This document shows positions 35,214 to 44,070 of a stretch of DNA of 64,000 bases, one piece after another (positions within the stretch are counted from its first letter, which is position 1; every line of letters begins with the position of its first letter). A program made the translations under genes and the position numbers. The notes under the pieces were generated by a model. It was not told the origin of the DNA. It did no database searches and saw nothing but the letters and a program-made list of their open reading frames with translations. Source of the DNA: Microbacterium sp. 11MF (GTDB lineage: Bacteria; Actinomycetota; Actinomycetes; Actinomycetales; Microbacteriaceae); NCBI RefSeq assembly GCF_000383475.1, contig NZ_KB911460.1, forward strand, positions 744,001 to 808,000, written 5' to 3'.

Positions 35214-35603
35214 GTGAAGCTGCCGATGCGTGTGATGCTGTCGGCGGTCATCGCCCTCGTGGTCATGACGTCGATCGGGATCGCGCTCCTGGTGCAGGGC
35301 GACGAGTCGAACGGACGATCCACGATCGCCGTCGGTGTCATCGTCGCTGCGGTCATCGCCACGTCGCTGATCTATCGAGTCGAGCGGTGGAGCCTGGTGC
35401 GTCAATCGGCGGTCCACTTCGCCCTCATGACGGTCACCGTCCTGCCGGCGCTGTTCCTGAGCGGATGGTTCCCACTCGAGGACGTCTGGGGTTATCTCGC
35501 GGTCGTCGGGGTGTTCCTCGGGGCCGGTGCCGTTCTATGGGGCGTCCTCTACGTCGTCTTCGGCAAACTCGCGCGCTCCACGGCCGGAGCGGCGGACGCG
35601 TAA
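35214..35603 (+). CDS. Small four-span membrane protein, DUF3021-like
   Basis: A 129-residue protein with four hydrophobic segments (about residues 5-28, 38-53, 66-88 and 92-115). The segment VRQSAVHFALMTVTVLPALF and a following GWFP resemble DUF3021 proteins, whose function is not known. TAGTCT stands exactly six bases before GTG 35214, which supports this start and a leaderless mRNA. It stands alone, 73 bases after the siderophore operon, and the 94 bases that follow hold nothing I recognise. Confidence 0.72.
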   Translation: MKLPMRVMLSAVIALVVMTSIGIALLVQGDESNGRSTIAVGVIVAAVIATSLIYRVERWSLVRQSAVHFALMTVTVLPALFLSGWFPLEDVWGYLAVVGVFLGAGAVLWGVLYVVFGKLARSTAGAADA

Positions 35604-35697
35604 TCGTCCGTGTGCGGGCTCACCGACGGTCGCCTGACGGCTGGACGCTTCGCAGGCGAACAGGTCCGCTCATGAGCCTCACCCTGGCGAGGGCCTC

Positions 35698-36738
35698 TCA
35701 GGCGGTGGCGACCGCGTTCGTCGGAACCCAGCCCAGCGACGGAGCCACGTGGCGTGCGAACGACTCGACGAGGCGCAGGTTGAAGGCGACACCCAACTGG
35801 CTGGGGATGGTCAGCATGAGGGTGTCGGCCTCTCGCACTGCGGCGTCGTGCTGCAGTTGCTCGACGAGTTCGTCGGGCGTGCCGGCGTACGTCTTGCCGA
35901 ACGTCGAGCGCATCCCATCGATGATGCCGATCTGGTCACCGTCCGAGCGTCCGCCGAAGTACATGGCGTCCTCCGCCGTGGTGATCGGGAAGATGCTGCG
36001 GCTCACCGAGACCCGAGGCGTACCGGCGTGACCGGCCTCGCGCCACGACGTGCGGAAGGCGTCGATCTGCTCTGCCTGCAGGATGTCGAACGGCCGCCCG
36101 TCCGCCGACGTGAGGAGAGTCGAGGACATCAGATTGACGCCCATCCGACCCGCCCACTCGGCCGAGTCGCGGTTGCCCGCTCCCCACCACACCCGCGAGC
36201 GCAGCCCGGGGGAGTGCGGCTCGATCCGCTGCAGCCCCTGTCCGCCGCCGAACGGGCTGTGCGGGTCGCTCTCGGCGAGACCCTCCCCGTCGATCGCGCG
36301 CAGGAACAGGTCGAAGTGCTCACGAGCGAGGTCGGCGCCGCGGGGGTCTTCCGAACCGGTGTAGCCGAACGTCTCGTAACCGCGGACGACGCTCTCGGGT
36401 GAGCCGCGGCTCACGCCGAGCGCCAGTCGCCCGTCGCTGATGAGGTCGACGGCCGCCGCCTCTTCGGCGAGGTACAGCGGGTTCTCGTAGCGCATGTCGA
36501 TGACGCCGGTCCCGACCTCGATGTGCGAGGTCCGTGCGGCGATCGCGGCGAGCAGCGGCATGGGGGACGCCTGCTGGCGCGCGAAGTGGTGGACGCGGAA
36601 ATAGGCGCCGTTGACACCCAGCTCGTCCATGCCCTGCGCGAGGTCGATCGCCTGCTTCAGCGAATCGCCGGCGGTGAGTTCGCGACCCCCGCCGAGGGGA
36701 CCGTAATGGCCGAAGGACAGCGTTCCGAAGCTCTGCAT
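35698..36738 (-). CDS. LLM class flavin-dependent oxidoreductase (luciferase-like)
   Basis: A 346-residue bacterial-luciferase-like monooxygenase that would use reduced flavin. The barrel begins MQSFGTLSFGHYG and shows GVNGAYFRVHHFARQQASPMPLLAAIAARTSHI-type strands, then DLISDGRLALGVSRGSPE near residue 110 and VWWGAGNRDSAEWAGRMG. The substrate is unknown. ATG 36738 starts the conserved core; the longer open frame reads through a terminator. There is no good ribosome site. It lies downstream of the QorB-like gene but is separated from it by a strong hairpin. Confidence 0.88.
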   Translation of the reverse strand: MQSFGTLSFGHYGPLGGGRELTAGDSLKQAIDLAQGMDELGVNGAYFRVHHFARQQASPMPLLAAIAARTSHIEVGTGVIDMRYENPLYLAEEAAAVDLISDGRLALGVSRGSPESVVRGYETFGYTGSEDPRGADLAREHFDLFLRAIDGEGLAESDPHSPFGGGQGLQRIEPHSPGLRSRVWWGAGNRDSAEWAGRMGVNLMSSTLLTSADGRPFDILQAEQIDAFRTSWREAGHAGTPRVSVSRSIFPITTAEDAMYFGGRSDGDQIGIIDGMRSTFGKTYAGTPDELVEQLQHDAAVREADTLMLTIPSQLGVAFNLRLVESFARHVAPSLGWVPTNAVATA

Positions 36739-36755
36739 ACCGAAAACAACGCGAA

Positions 36756-36795
36756 GGCCGCGGCATCCATTCCAATGAATATGGATGCCGCGGCC
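36756..36795 (-). terminator. Terminator after the QorB-like gene
   Basis: A perfect 15-bp stem (36756-36770 with 36781-36795) and ten-base loop, followed on the minus strand by CTTCGCGTTGTTTTC. The stem contains a GGCATCC/GGATGCC inverted pair. It separates two same-direction genes. Confidence 0.8.
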
Positions 36796-36815
36796 GCGAT
36801 AGCGTCGGACGAGGG

Positions 36816-37676
36816 TCAGCTCGCGGGGGCGATGGCGCGCAGTGCGTCGACCCACGATGTGGCGGGACGCCCGATGAGGTCGGTGAGGGCCGAGTCCGTG
36901 ACGTCGAGGTCGCCGCGCGCGATGCCGGTGTCGAGCGCCACGACGAACCCGACCGTGCCCTCATCGAGGCCGAAGGACGACAGGCGGGCAGCCAGCTCCT
37001 CGGCGGTGGCCGGCGCGTAGACGACCTCGCGACCGAGCACCTCGCTCATCGCCGCGGCGATGTCGGAGTAGGTCGCCCGGGGGCCGGCCAGTTCGTAGGT
37101 GCGCCCGATGTGGGCATCGTCGAGCATGACCGCGGCGGCGGCTTCGGCGAAGTCGATCCGCGCGGCAGCCGAGATGGCGGCGTCGCCGACCGCGGCGGAG
37201 AGAACTCCGGTCTGCGCAGCGGTGGCGAGGTCGCCGGCCGAGTTCTCGATGTACCAGTTGTTGCGCAGGAGCACGGCGGGGATGCCGCTGGCCGCGATGG
37301 CCTCTTCGGTCGCCTTGTGGTCGGGAGCGAGGACGAGCTCGCTCGTGTCGGCGTGCGAGACGCTCGTGTAGGCCAGCTTCTTCACGCCGGCGCGCGCGGC
37401 CGCCTCGATGACGTTGACGTGGCCGGCCAGGCGTGCGCCCGGGTCGGAGCCCGAGATCAGGAGAACGCTGTCGACGCCCTCGAGAGCAGTGTCGATCAAC
37501 TCGGGCACGGTGTAGTCCAGCGGGACGACGCGGACGCCCTTGTCGGCGAGGTCGGCGGCCTTCGCCACGGTGCGTGCGCCGGCGACGATGCTGTCGGGCG
37601 AGGCGCCGCGGGCGAGGAGGGCGTCGATGACGAGGTGGCCGAGCTGTCCGCTGGCGGCGGTGACGAGGATGGTCAT
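36816..37676 (-). CDS. qorB: NmrA-like NAD(P)H:quinone oxidoreductase, QorB type
   Basis: A 286-residue NmrA/SDR-type protein like E. coli QorB (YtfG): MTILVTAASGQLGHLVIDAL at the N terminus, then VDSVLLISGSDPGARLAGHVNVIEAA, and LLRNNWYIEN. QorB reduces quinones with NADPH. ATG 37676 has AAAGGA at good distance. It is divergent from an HxlR-family regulator with a conserved N-terminal Cys, the same arrangement as qorB-qorR in E. coli and qor2-qorR in Corynebacterium. Confidence 0.85.
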   Translation of the reverse strand: MTILVTAASGQLGHLVIDALLARGASPDSIVAGARTVAKAADLADKGVRVVPLDYTVPELIDTALEGVDSVLLISGSDPGARLAGHVNVIEAAARAGVKKLAYTSVSHADTSELVLAPDHKATEEAIAASGIPAVLLRNNWYIENSAGDLATAAQTGVLSAAVGDAAISAAARIDFAEAAAAVMLDDAHIGRTYELAGPRATYSDIAAAMSEVLGREVVYAPATAEELAARLSSFGLDEGTVGFVVALDTGIARGDLDVTDSALTDLIGRPATSWVDALRAIAPAS

Positions 37677-37758
37677 GGCGAGTCCTTTCGGTGATCGGGC
37701 GAGATGCGCGACACCGGAGAGAACCCGCGAAGCGACGCTAAACATTCCAGAAGGAAGG

Positions 37759-37774
37759 TACCCACTTTTTGGTA
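37759..37774. promoter_or_regulatory. Candidate QorR operator between the divergent genes
   Basis: TACC (37759-37762) and GGTA (37771-37774) form an inverted repeat with an eight-base spacer. It directly abuts the TAAGCT -10 hexamer (37773-37778) of the hxlR-type gene, so binding would repress both directions. Confidence 0.4.
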
Positions 37775-37784
37775 AGCTGCTGAC

Positions 37785-38147
37785 ATGTCCGTCAGTTATG
37801 CGCAGTTGCAGCAGGAGTCGCCGGGAATCTTCACGGAGGCCTGCCCCTCGCGGACCGTTCTGGATCACGTCATGAGCAAGTGGGGCGTGCTCGTCCTCCT
37901 CTCCCTCACGGACGGCACGCGCCGATGGGGCGAATTGCGGCGCAGCGTCGACGGCATCAGCGAGAAGATGCTCGCGACCACTCTCCGGACTCTCGCCGCC
38001 GACGGCATCGTCGAGCGGACGTCGTACCCGGAGGTCCCGCCGCGGGTCGAATACTCCCTGACGCCGCGCGGTGTCGAGCTGATGGAGCGTGTCATGCCCC
38101 TCATGAGCTGGATCCAGGCCAACGCTGACGACATCGTCGCGCGCTGA
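37785..38147 (+). CDS. qorR: HxlR/DUF24 family redox-type regulator, QorR-like
   Basis: A 120-residue winged-helix regulator. The family core is SKWGVLVLLSLTDGTRRWGELRRSVDGISEKMLATTLRTL, of which the wing and recognition helix (about residues 45-70) are clear. Cys20 in EACPSR is the single conserved N-terminal Cys that acts as a thiol switch in QorR and HypR homologues. TAAGCT stands exactly six bases before ATG 37785 (leaderless). It probably represses qorB and itself until oxidised by quinones or diamide-like stress. Confidence 0.87.
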   Translation: MSVSYAQLQQESPGIFTEACPSRTVLDHVMSKWGVLVLLSLTDGTRRWGELRRSVDGISEKMLATTLRTLAADGIVERTSYPEVPPRVEYSLTPRGVELMERVMPLMSWIQANADDIVAR

Positions 38148-38201
38148 CATATGCTCGCGGACCCGCCCCCGGGCATCCGTCATCGTGTCAGGATCGTGAC
38201 C

Positions 38202-39140
38202 ATGACTGTTCTCGGTACGAGCGACCTGACCGTGTTCCCTCTGTCCTTCGGCGGCAACGTCTTCGGATGGACGGCGGACCGCGACACCTCCTTCGCCGTC
38301 CTCGACGCCTTCGCCGCTGCCGGCGGCGACTTCGTCGACACGGCGGACGTCTACAGCGCCTGGGCGCCGGGCAACTCCGGCGGCGAGAGCGAGACGATCC
38401 TCGGCGAGTGGATCGCCGCGCGACGACCCTCCGGCGTCGTAATCGCCACGAAGGTCTCGAAGCACCCCGAGTTCCCCGGTCTGTCAGCGGCCAACGTGCG
38501 GGCCGGAGCCGAGGCGTCGCTCACGCGGCTCGGCGTCGACACGATCGACGTCTACTACGCCCACGCAGAGGACGACGAGACCCCGCTGGAAGAGACCGTG
38601 GCCGCGTTCGGCGCGCTCGTCTCCGACGGCCTCATCCGCTACCCGGCGATCTCGAACTTCTCCGCCGACAACACCCGTGAGTGGGTGCGCCTGGCCCGCG
38701 AACAGGGCGTCGCGGAGCCGATCGTCACCCAGCCCCGGTACAACCTCGTCGATCGCGCGATCGAGCGCGACGTGAAGCCCGCCGCCGAGGAGCTCGGACT
38801 CACGGTCGTCCCGTACTCGGCCCTGGCCAGCGGGTTCCTCACGGGCAAGTACCGCTCCACCGACGCGTCGGGTCAGTCCTCGCCGCGTGCCGGATCGGCC
38901 GCGGCCTACGCGACCCCCGAGGGACTCGCCGTGCTCTCGGCGCTCGACGACGTCGCAGCGGCGCACGATGTGGCCCCGGCATCCGTCGCCCTCGCCTGGC
39001 TGCGCGCCAAGGGCACCGTCCCCATCGCGTCGGCGTCGCGGGTCGACCAGGTCGACGCTCTCATCGCCGGCGCGACGATCGACCTCGCCGCCGACGAGGT
39101 CGCCGCCCTCGACGCGGCTTCCGCCCCGTTCGTCGGCTGA
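38202..39140 (+). CDS. Aldo/keto reductase
   Basis: A 312-residue NADPH-dependent aldo/keto reductase. It has DFVDTADVYSAW with the catalytic Asp and Tyr, IATKVSKH with the Lys, and VYYAHAEDDETPLEETVAAF with the His. The C-terminal cofactor segment is ALAWLRAKGTVPIASASRVDQV. ATG 38202 follows AGGATCG. The substrate is unknown; position next to a quinone-stress pair hints at carbonyl detoxification (inference). Confidence 0.9.
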   Translation: MTVLGTSDLTVFPLSFGGNVFGWTADRDTSFAVLDAFAAAGGDFVDTADVYSAWAPGNSGGESETILGEWIAARRPSGVVIATKVSKHPEFPGLSAANVRAGAEASLTRLGVDTIDVYYAHAEDDETPLEETVAAFGALVSDGLIRYPAISNFSADNTREWVRLAREQGVAEPIVTQPRYNLVDRAIERDVKPAAEELGLTVVPYSALASGFLTGKYRSTDASGQSSPRAGSAAAYATPEGLAVLSALDDVAAAHDVAPASVALAWLRAKGTVPIASASRVDQVDALIAGATIDLAADEVAALDAASAPFVG

Positions 39141-39181
39141 GTTCCGAAGGACGGATGCCGCCCCGCGATTACCCTGGTGGG

Positions 39182-39913
39182 GTGGCATCCGTCCTGAACA
39201 TCTCCGCCTACCTCTTCACGCACATCGCCGACCCCGCGTCGCTGCGTCCTGTGCTGAAGGAGCGCACGGAGGCTCGGGGACTCCGCGGCACGATCCTCCT
39301 CGCGGAGGAGGGCATCAACCTCTTCCTGGCAGGACCGGCCGAGGAGGTCCACGGATTCGTCGACGAGCTCCGCGAGGACGAGCGCTTCGCCGCGCTCACG
39401 ACGAAGGAGAGCTGGTCGGACGAGCAGCCGTTCCGCAAGATGCTCGTCAAGCACAAGCGCGAGATCATCCGGATGGATCGTCCCGCGATCCGACCCGAAG
39501 CCGGTCGAGCCCCCGCCGTGGACCCGACGACGCTCCGACGCTGGCTCGACGCGGGGGTCGACGACGACGGGCGCGAAGTCGTTCTGCTCGATACCCGTAA
39601 CGCGTTCGAGGTCGACCACGGCACCTTCTCGGGCGCGCTCGACTGGCGGATCGAGAAGTTCACCGAGTTTCCCGAGGCCGCCTCGACCCACCGCGATGAG
39701 CTCGTCGGCAAGACCGTCGTCAGCTTCTGCACCGGCGGCATCCGGTGCGAGAAGGCTGCGCTCGTCCTCCGCGAGGACGGGATCGACGCCCGCCAGCTCG
39801 AGGGCGGCATCCTCGGCTACTTCGAGCACGTCGGCGCCGACGGGTTCGAGGGCGACTGCTTCGTCTTCGACGAGCGCCGCACCGTCGACGCGTCGCTGCA
39901 GCCCACGGGCTGA
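39182..39913 (+). CDS. trhO: tRNA uridine(34) hydroxylase, rhodanese/UPF0176 family
   Basis: A 243-residue TrhO homologue that hydroxylates wobble uridine in certain tRNAs using oxygen. The N-terminal ferredoxin-like domain includes LRGTILLAEEGINLFLAGP. The rhodanese domain has LLDTRNAFEVDHGTF and the catalytic loop FCTGGIRCEKAA, where the first Cys is the active-site residue. Start GTG 39182 is fixed by TACCCT exactly six bases upstream; the reading frame upstream is a shadow of the reductase gene. It follows that gene after 41 bases with its own promoter. Confidence 0.92.
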   Translation: MASVLNISAYLFTHIADPASLRPVLKERTEARGLRGTILLAEEGINLFLAGPAEEVHGFVDELREDERFAALTTKESWSDEQPFRKMLVKHKREIIRMDRPAIRPEAGRAPAVDPTTLRRWLDAGVDDDGREVVLLDTRNAFEVDHGTFSGALDWRIEKFTEFPEAASTHRDELVGKTVVSFCTGGIRCEKAALVLREDGIDARQLEGGILGYFEHVGADGFEGDCFVFDERRTVDASLQPTG

Positions 39914-39945
39914 CCCGCGTCGGAGGTCGGGGCTAGCCTCATCCC

Positions 39946-41025
39946 ATGCACCGGCTCACGAGGGACGAGGCCCGCCGCATCGCGGTGCGCGCGCAGCTGC
40001 TCGACGCCGAGCGGCCCGGCGACGTCGTCGAGGTCGCCGAGCAGATCGCCGCGATCAAGATCGACCCGACGGCCGTCATCGCCCCCAGCGAGCAGTCGAT
40101 CTGCTGGTCGCGCATCGGCTGGGCGTACGAGCCGGGACAGCTGTCCAAAGCCGTGGAGACGGACCGCCTGCTGTTCGAGTACGACGGGCACTTCCGCCCG
40201 GCATCCCTCCTCCCCGCGCTCCGGGCGATCATGCCGACACGCAGGCTGGGCGGCGCGACGCGACAGTACCTCGATGCGAACGCCGACTTCCGTGCCGAGA
40301 TCCTGCGGCGCCTCGACCGCGACGGCCCGCTGCAGGCGTCGGAGATCCCCGACACGAGCGCGGTCCAGGCGAAGAACGAGAGCGGCTGGTACGGGGCGAA
40401 TCAGGTGCCTCGGATGCTGGAACTCCTGTCGTACCTCGGCGACGTCGCGATCAGCGGGCGAGTCGGACGCCAGCGGGTGTGGGACCTGCCCGAGCGGGTC
40501 TATGCGGGGACGGATGCCGCGATGAGCCCCACCGACGCCGAAGAGGTGCTCGCGGGCCGCCGCCTGCAGGCGCTCGGCATCGCACGGCAGAAATCGTCCT
40601 GGTCGGGCGTCGGCACGGCCGGTGACGAGGCCGAGGTGGAGGGGAGCTCATGGCGCTGGCGCGTCGACCCCGAAGCGATCGCGGCGCTCGACGACGATCC
40701 CGGAGGCCGTGCGGCGATCCTCAACCCGTACGACCGGATGCTCTTCGACCGGCCGCGGCTGACCGAACTATTCGACTTCACCTTCGTCCTCGAGCAGTTC
40801 AAGCCGAAGCACCAGCGGGTCTACGGCTACTTCGCGCATCCGATCCTCGTCGGCGATCGTTTCGTCGGCCTCCTCGACGGGGCGCTCGACAAGAAGAAGG
40901 AGACCCTCGTGGTCGCCGCCGTCCACGAGCTCGCCCCGATCGATGAGGACGAGCGCGAGATGGTGCACGCCGAGATCCGGGACCTCGGCGAGTGGCTCGG
41001 GGTCCCGGTCCGCGGGCTGGAGTGA
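39946..41025 (+). CDS. Winged-helix protein of the YcaQ/AlkX DNA glycosylase family
   Basis: A 359-residue HTH_42 protein. Its C-terminal part aligns clearly with E. coli YcaQ, an interstrand-crosslink DNA glycosylase: NPYDRMLFDRPRLTELFDF, then QRVYGYFAHPILVGDRFVG. The catalytic strand in YcaQ reads Q-I-D; here the equivalent reads K38-I-D40 in AAIKIDPTAV, so the Gln is replaced by Lys. Base excision may therefore be changed or absent. TAGCCT is exactly six bases before ATG 39946 (leaderless). It ends seven bases from the converging mannosidase gene. Confidence 0.85.
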   Translation: MHRLTRDEARRIAVRAQLLDAERPGDVVEVAEQIAAIKIDPTAVIAPSEQSICWSRIGWAYEPGQLSKAVETDRLLFEYDGHFRPASLLPALRAIMPTRRLGGATRQYLDANADFRAEILRRLDRDGPLQASEIPDTSAVQAKNESGWYGANQVPRMLELLSYLGDVAISGRVGRQRVWDLPERVYAGTDAAMSPTDAEEVLAGRRLQALGIARQKSSWSGVGTAGDEAEVEGSSWRWRVDPEAIAALDDDPGGRAAILNPYDRMLFDRPRLTELFDFTFVLEQFKPKHQRVYGYFAHPILVGDRFVGLLDGALDKKKETLVVAAVHELAPIDEDEREMVHAEIRDLGEWLGVPVRGLE

Positions 41026-41031
41026 TCCGGG

Positions 41032-44025
41032 TCAGCGCGCCAGACGCAGCGTGACGAGCTGGAACGGCGACAGGTCGAGCCGGACGGTCCCCGATGACGC
41101 GCGGAGCGCGGTCGGTTCGATCCCGCGCTCGAGCAGGTCGGTCTGCGTGACCGTCGAGGTCTCGAAGCCCGCCGTCAGCTGCGCCGACCGTGCCGAGCCG
41201 AGCGCTTCGTAAAGACGCACGATGACGTCTCCGGAGCCGTCGTCCGCCAGCTTGACCGCCTCGACGATCACACCGGGGTCGTCGACCGTGAGCAGCGGCG
41301 CGACCTCGCCCGCACCCTGCACCGCGAAGGGAGGCAGGTTGAGGCGGAGGCCCTCGCCGATCGCACCCGCAACGGTCGCGGCGGGCAGGACGGAGAGTCG
41401 GAACTCGTGCGCGCCCTGGTCTGCCTCGGGGTCGGGGAACAGGGGCGCGCGCACGAGTGTCACGCGCGCGACCGTCCGGGCTCCGCCGTCGGGGCCGGGT
41501 GCGCGCTGCACGTCGTGGCCGTACGAGGAGTCGTTCGCCACCGCGACGCCGTAGTCGCCCTCGACGACGCGGATCCACCGGTGCGCCACGGTCTCGAACT
41601 TCGCGGCATCCCACGTCGTGTTCGCGTGGACGGGGCGCGAGAGGTGACCGAACTGGATCTCGGACTCCGTGCGTTCGCCGCGCACCCGCAGCGGGAAGGC
41701 GATCTTGAGCATCTTCTGCCGCTCCCGCCACTCGAGGCGCAGGGCGACCTCGAGGGCGCCCGAGAACGGGTCGACGCGGTAGCGCTGCTCGAGTTCCGAC
41801 GCGCCGAAGCGCCGCCGCACGACGAGGTCCGCACCGTCGACGACCACCTCATCCGCATCCGTGAGGGTCGTCCCGAGGGCGCCGTCCTCGGCGTCGATGT
41901 TCCAGGCGTCCCATTCGCGAGGGGTGTCGCGGAACAGCTGCAGCACGCCGCCCGGGAAGGCCGGGTCGATGAGCTCGCGGCCCGTCGTGAGGTCGACCGC
42001 GCCCACGACGAGCCCCCGCGCGTCGATCGCCCAGTGGAACCGCTCGTGCCGGAACGCCCACCCGTCACCGTCAGGCTCCGGGACCACGGGCAGGACGGAT
42101 GCCTCGTCCGCGACCGCGAGCGCCGGCGCGCCCGCCAGCGACATCGGCGCCGCGTTCGCGGTCAGCTGCCGATCGCCCTCGCCGGTCAGCGAGCGCAGGG
42201 CGGTGTTGATGATCTCCTGCAGCTCCGCCGCGACGCGTGCGTAGGTCGCCTCGGCCTCCTGGTGCACCCAGGCGATCGACGTGCCGGGCAGGATGTCGTG
42301 GAACTGGTGCAGGAGGACCGTCTGCCACAGCGAGCGCAGGCGCTCGGCGGGGTAGGCGGCTCCGGTGCGGACGGTGTCGAGTGTCGCCCACAGCTCTGCC
42401 GCGCGGAGCAGGTGCTCGCTGCGGCGGTTGCCCCGCTTGGTGCGCGCCTGGGCGCTGTAGGTGCCCCGGTGGTATTCGAGGTACAGCTCGCCCGACCACA
42501 CCGGCGGGTCGCTGTACTCGGCCTCGGCCTCGGAGAAGAACTGCGACGGTGATCCGAGGTGCACGCGCGGCGACCCCTCGAGGTCGGCCGTACGGCGCGC
42601 GGCGGCGATCATCTCGCGGGTGGGCCCGCCACCGCCGTCGCCCCACCCGAACGGGACGAGGGAGTGCGAGGCATCCGCCTTCTCGGCGAACTGGCGTTCG
42701 GCGAGGGCGAGTTCCGCGGCCGACAGCTCGGAGTTGTACGTGTCGACCGGAGGGAAATGTGTGAACACGCGGGTCCCGTCGATGCCTTCCCAGAGGAAGG
42801 TGTGGTGCGGCATCCGGTTGGTCTCGTTCCACGAGATCTTCTGCGTGAGGAACCACCGCGACCCGGCGGCCCGGATGATCTGGGGGAGTGCCGCGGAGTA
42901 GCCGAACGAGTCCGGCAGCCACACCTCGAGCGGCTCGACGCCGAACTCCTCGAGGAAGAACCGCTTGCCTTCGACGAACTGGCGGGCGAGGGCTTCGGAG
43001 CCCGGCATGTTCGTGTCGGATTCGACCCACATGCCCCCGACCGGGGCGAAGCGTCCGGCGGCGACGGCATCCTTCATCCGTCCGAACAGCTCGGGGTAGT
43101 GCTCCTTCATCCAGGCGTACTGCTGGGCGGACGACGCGGCGAAGACGAAGTCGTCCTCGGTGCGGATGAGGTCGAGGACGTTCGAGAAGGTGCGGGCGAC
43201 CTTGCGCACCGTCTCGCGGATGGGCCAGAGCCAGGCCGAGTCGATGTGCGCGTGACCGACCGCGGTCAGCTGATGCGACGAGGCGGATGCCGGGGCCGCG
43301 AGCACCGCGCGCAGCTCGGCCCGCCCCGCCTCGGCGGTGCCCGTGACGTCGTCGGGGTCGACGGCGTCGACGGCGCGGCCGAGGGCGGCGAGGACACGGG
43401 CGTGACGCGTGCGGTTCGGCTCGAGCTGGTCGACGAGACCGCGGAGCGTCCAGATGTCCTGCTGCAGCTCCCACACGGTCTCATCGAGAAGGCCGAGCTC
43501 CAGCCGACGCAGCCGGTAGATGGGCTCGTCTCCCGCGGTCCGCCGGTCGCCGAGCGGGGTGGCCGCGAACGTGAAGGTGCCGGCGACGCTGGGGTTGCCG
43601 GCGGCCTCGATCCAGAGGTCGATCTCGTCGCCCTCGACGGGGACCGAGGCGTTCCGCGGCTCGATGGCCTTGACGATCGAGCCGTCCGGGCGGAAGACGA
43701 GCGCCTCGGCCTGGAAGCCGGGACCGGACGCGTCGAAGCCGAGGTCGACGACGAGTTCGGGATGCGTCCCGCTCGTCCCCCGCCAGGACGCCGGGACGCT
43801 CCCGGTGACGTGGAACCACACCGTGCCCCACGGACGTCCCCACGCCACGCCCACCGACACCGGATCGTAGGTCTGCCGGATCGCCTCGGCGAACGGGACG
43901 GGCTCGCCCGGCACCTCCCACGCGGTGATCGTGAGCGGAGCGGTCTCGCGGTAGAGGGCGGGCGGCAGGCGGTCGCCGGCGAGTCGGTCGATGCGCTGCA
44001 GGGCCAGGCGGTCGTTGCGGTGCAT
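41032..44025 (-). CDS. Alpha-mannosidase, glycoside hydrolase family 38
   Basis: A 997-residue GH38 enzyme that releases alpha-linked mannose with a zinc-dependent retaining mechanism. The catalytic domain shows GHAHIDSAWLWPIRET (metal His and Asp), ESDTNMPGSEALARQF with nucleophile Asp337, and VWLPDSFGYSAALPQI. The C-terminal beta domains (about residues 620-997) contain RWIRVVEGDYGVAVAND. No signal peptide, so it acts in the cytosol on imported oligosaccharides. AAGGAACC precedes the ATG. It is the last gene of the ROK/ABC operon, which marks the importer as mannoside-specific (inference). Confidence 0.95.
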   Translation of the reverse strand: MHRNDRLALQRIDRLAGDRLPPALYRETAPLTITAWEVPGEPVPFAEAIRQTYDPVSVGVAWGRPWGTVWFHVTGSVPASWRGTSGTHPELVVDLGFDASGPGFQAEALVFRPDGSIVKAIEPRNASVPVEGDEIDLWIEAAGNPSVAGTFTFAATPLGDRRTAGDEPIYRLRRLELGLLDETVWELQQDIWTLRGLVDQLEPNRTRHARVLAALGRAVDAVDPDDVTGTAEAGRAELRAVLAAPASASSHQLTAVGHAHIDSAWLWPIRETVRKVARTFSNVLDLIRTEDDFVFAASSAQQYAWMKEHYPELFGRMKDAVAAGRFAPVGGMWVESDTNMPGSEALARQFVEGKRFFLEEFGVEPLEVWLPDSFGYSAALPQIIRAAGSRWFLTQKISWNETNRMPHHTFLWEGIDGTRVFTHFPPVDTYNSELSAAELALAERQFAEKADASHSLVPFGWGDGGGGPTREMIAAARRTADLEGSPRVHLGSPSQFFSEAEAEYSDPPVWSGELYLEYHRGTYSAQARTKRGNRRSEHLLRAAELWATLDTVRTGAAYPAERLRSLWQTVLLHQFHDILPGTSIAWVHQEAEATYARVAAELQEIINTALRSLTGEGDRQLTANAAPMSLAGAPALAVADEASVLPVVPEPDGDGWAFRHERFHWAIDARGLVVGAVDLTTGRELIDPAFPGGVLQLFRDTPREWDAWNIDAEDGALGTTLTDADEVVVDGADLVVRRRFGASELEQRYRVDPFSGALEVALRLEWRERQKMLKIAFPLRVRGERTESEIQFGHLSRPVHANTTWDAAKFETVAHRWIRVVEGDYGVAVANDSSYGHDVQRAPGPDGGARTVARVTLVRAPLFPDPEADQGAHEFRLSVLPAATVAGAIGEGLRLNLPPFAVQGAGEVAPLLTVDDPGVIVEAVKLADDGSGDVIVRLYEALGSARSAQLTAGFETSTVTQTDLLERGIEPTALRASSGTVRLDLSPFQLVTLRLAR

Positions 44026-44070
44026 GGGGTTCCTTCGGGAGAGAGGCGGCGGGAGGAGGGGCTGTGCTGG

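Noticed and set aside
36739..36855. Longer N terminus of the luciferase-like oxidoreductase
   Set aside because: The extension would be translated through the terminator hairpin at 36756-36795 and has no similarity to the family.
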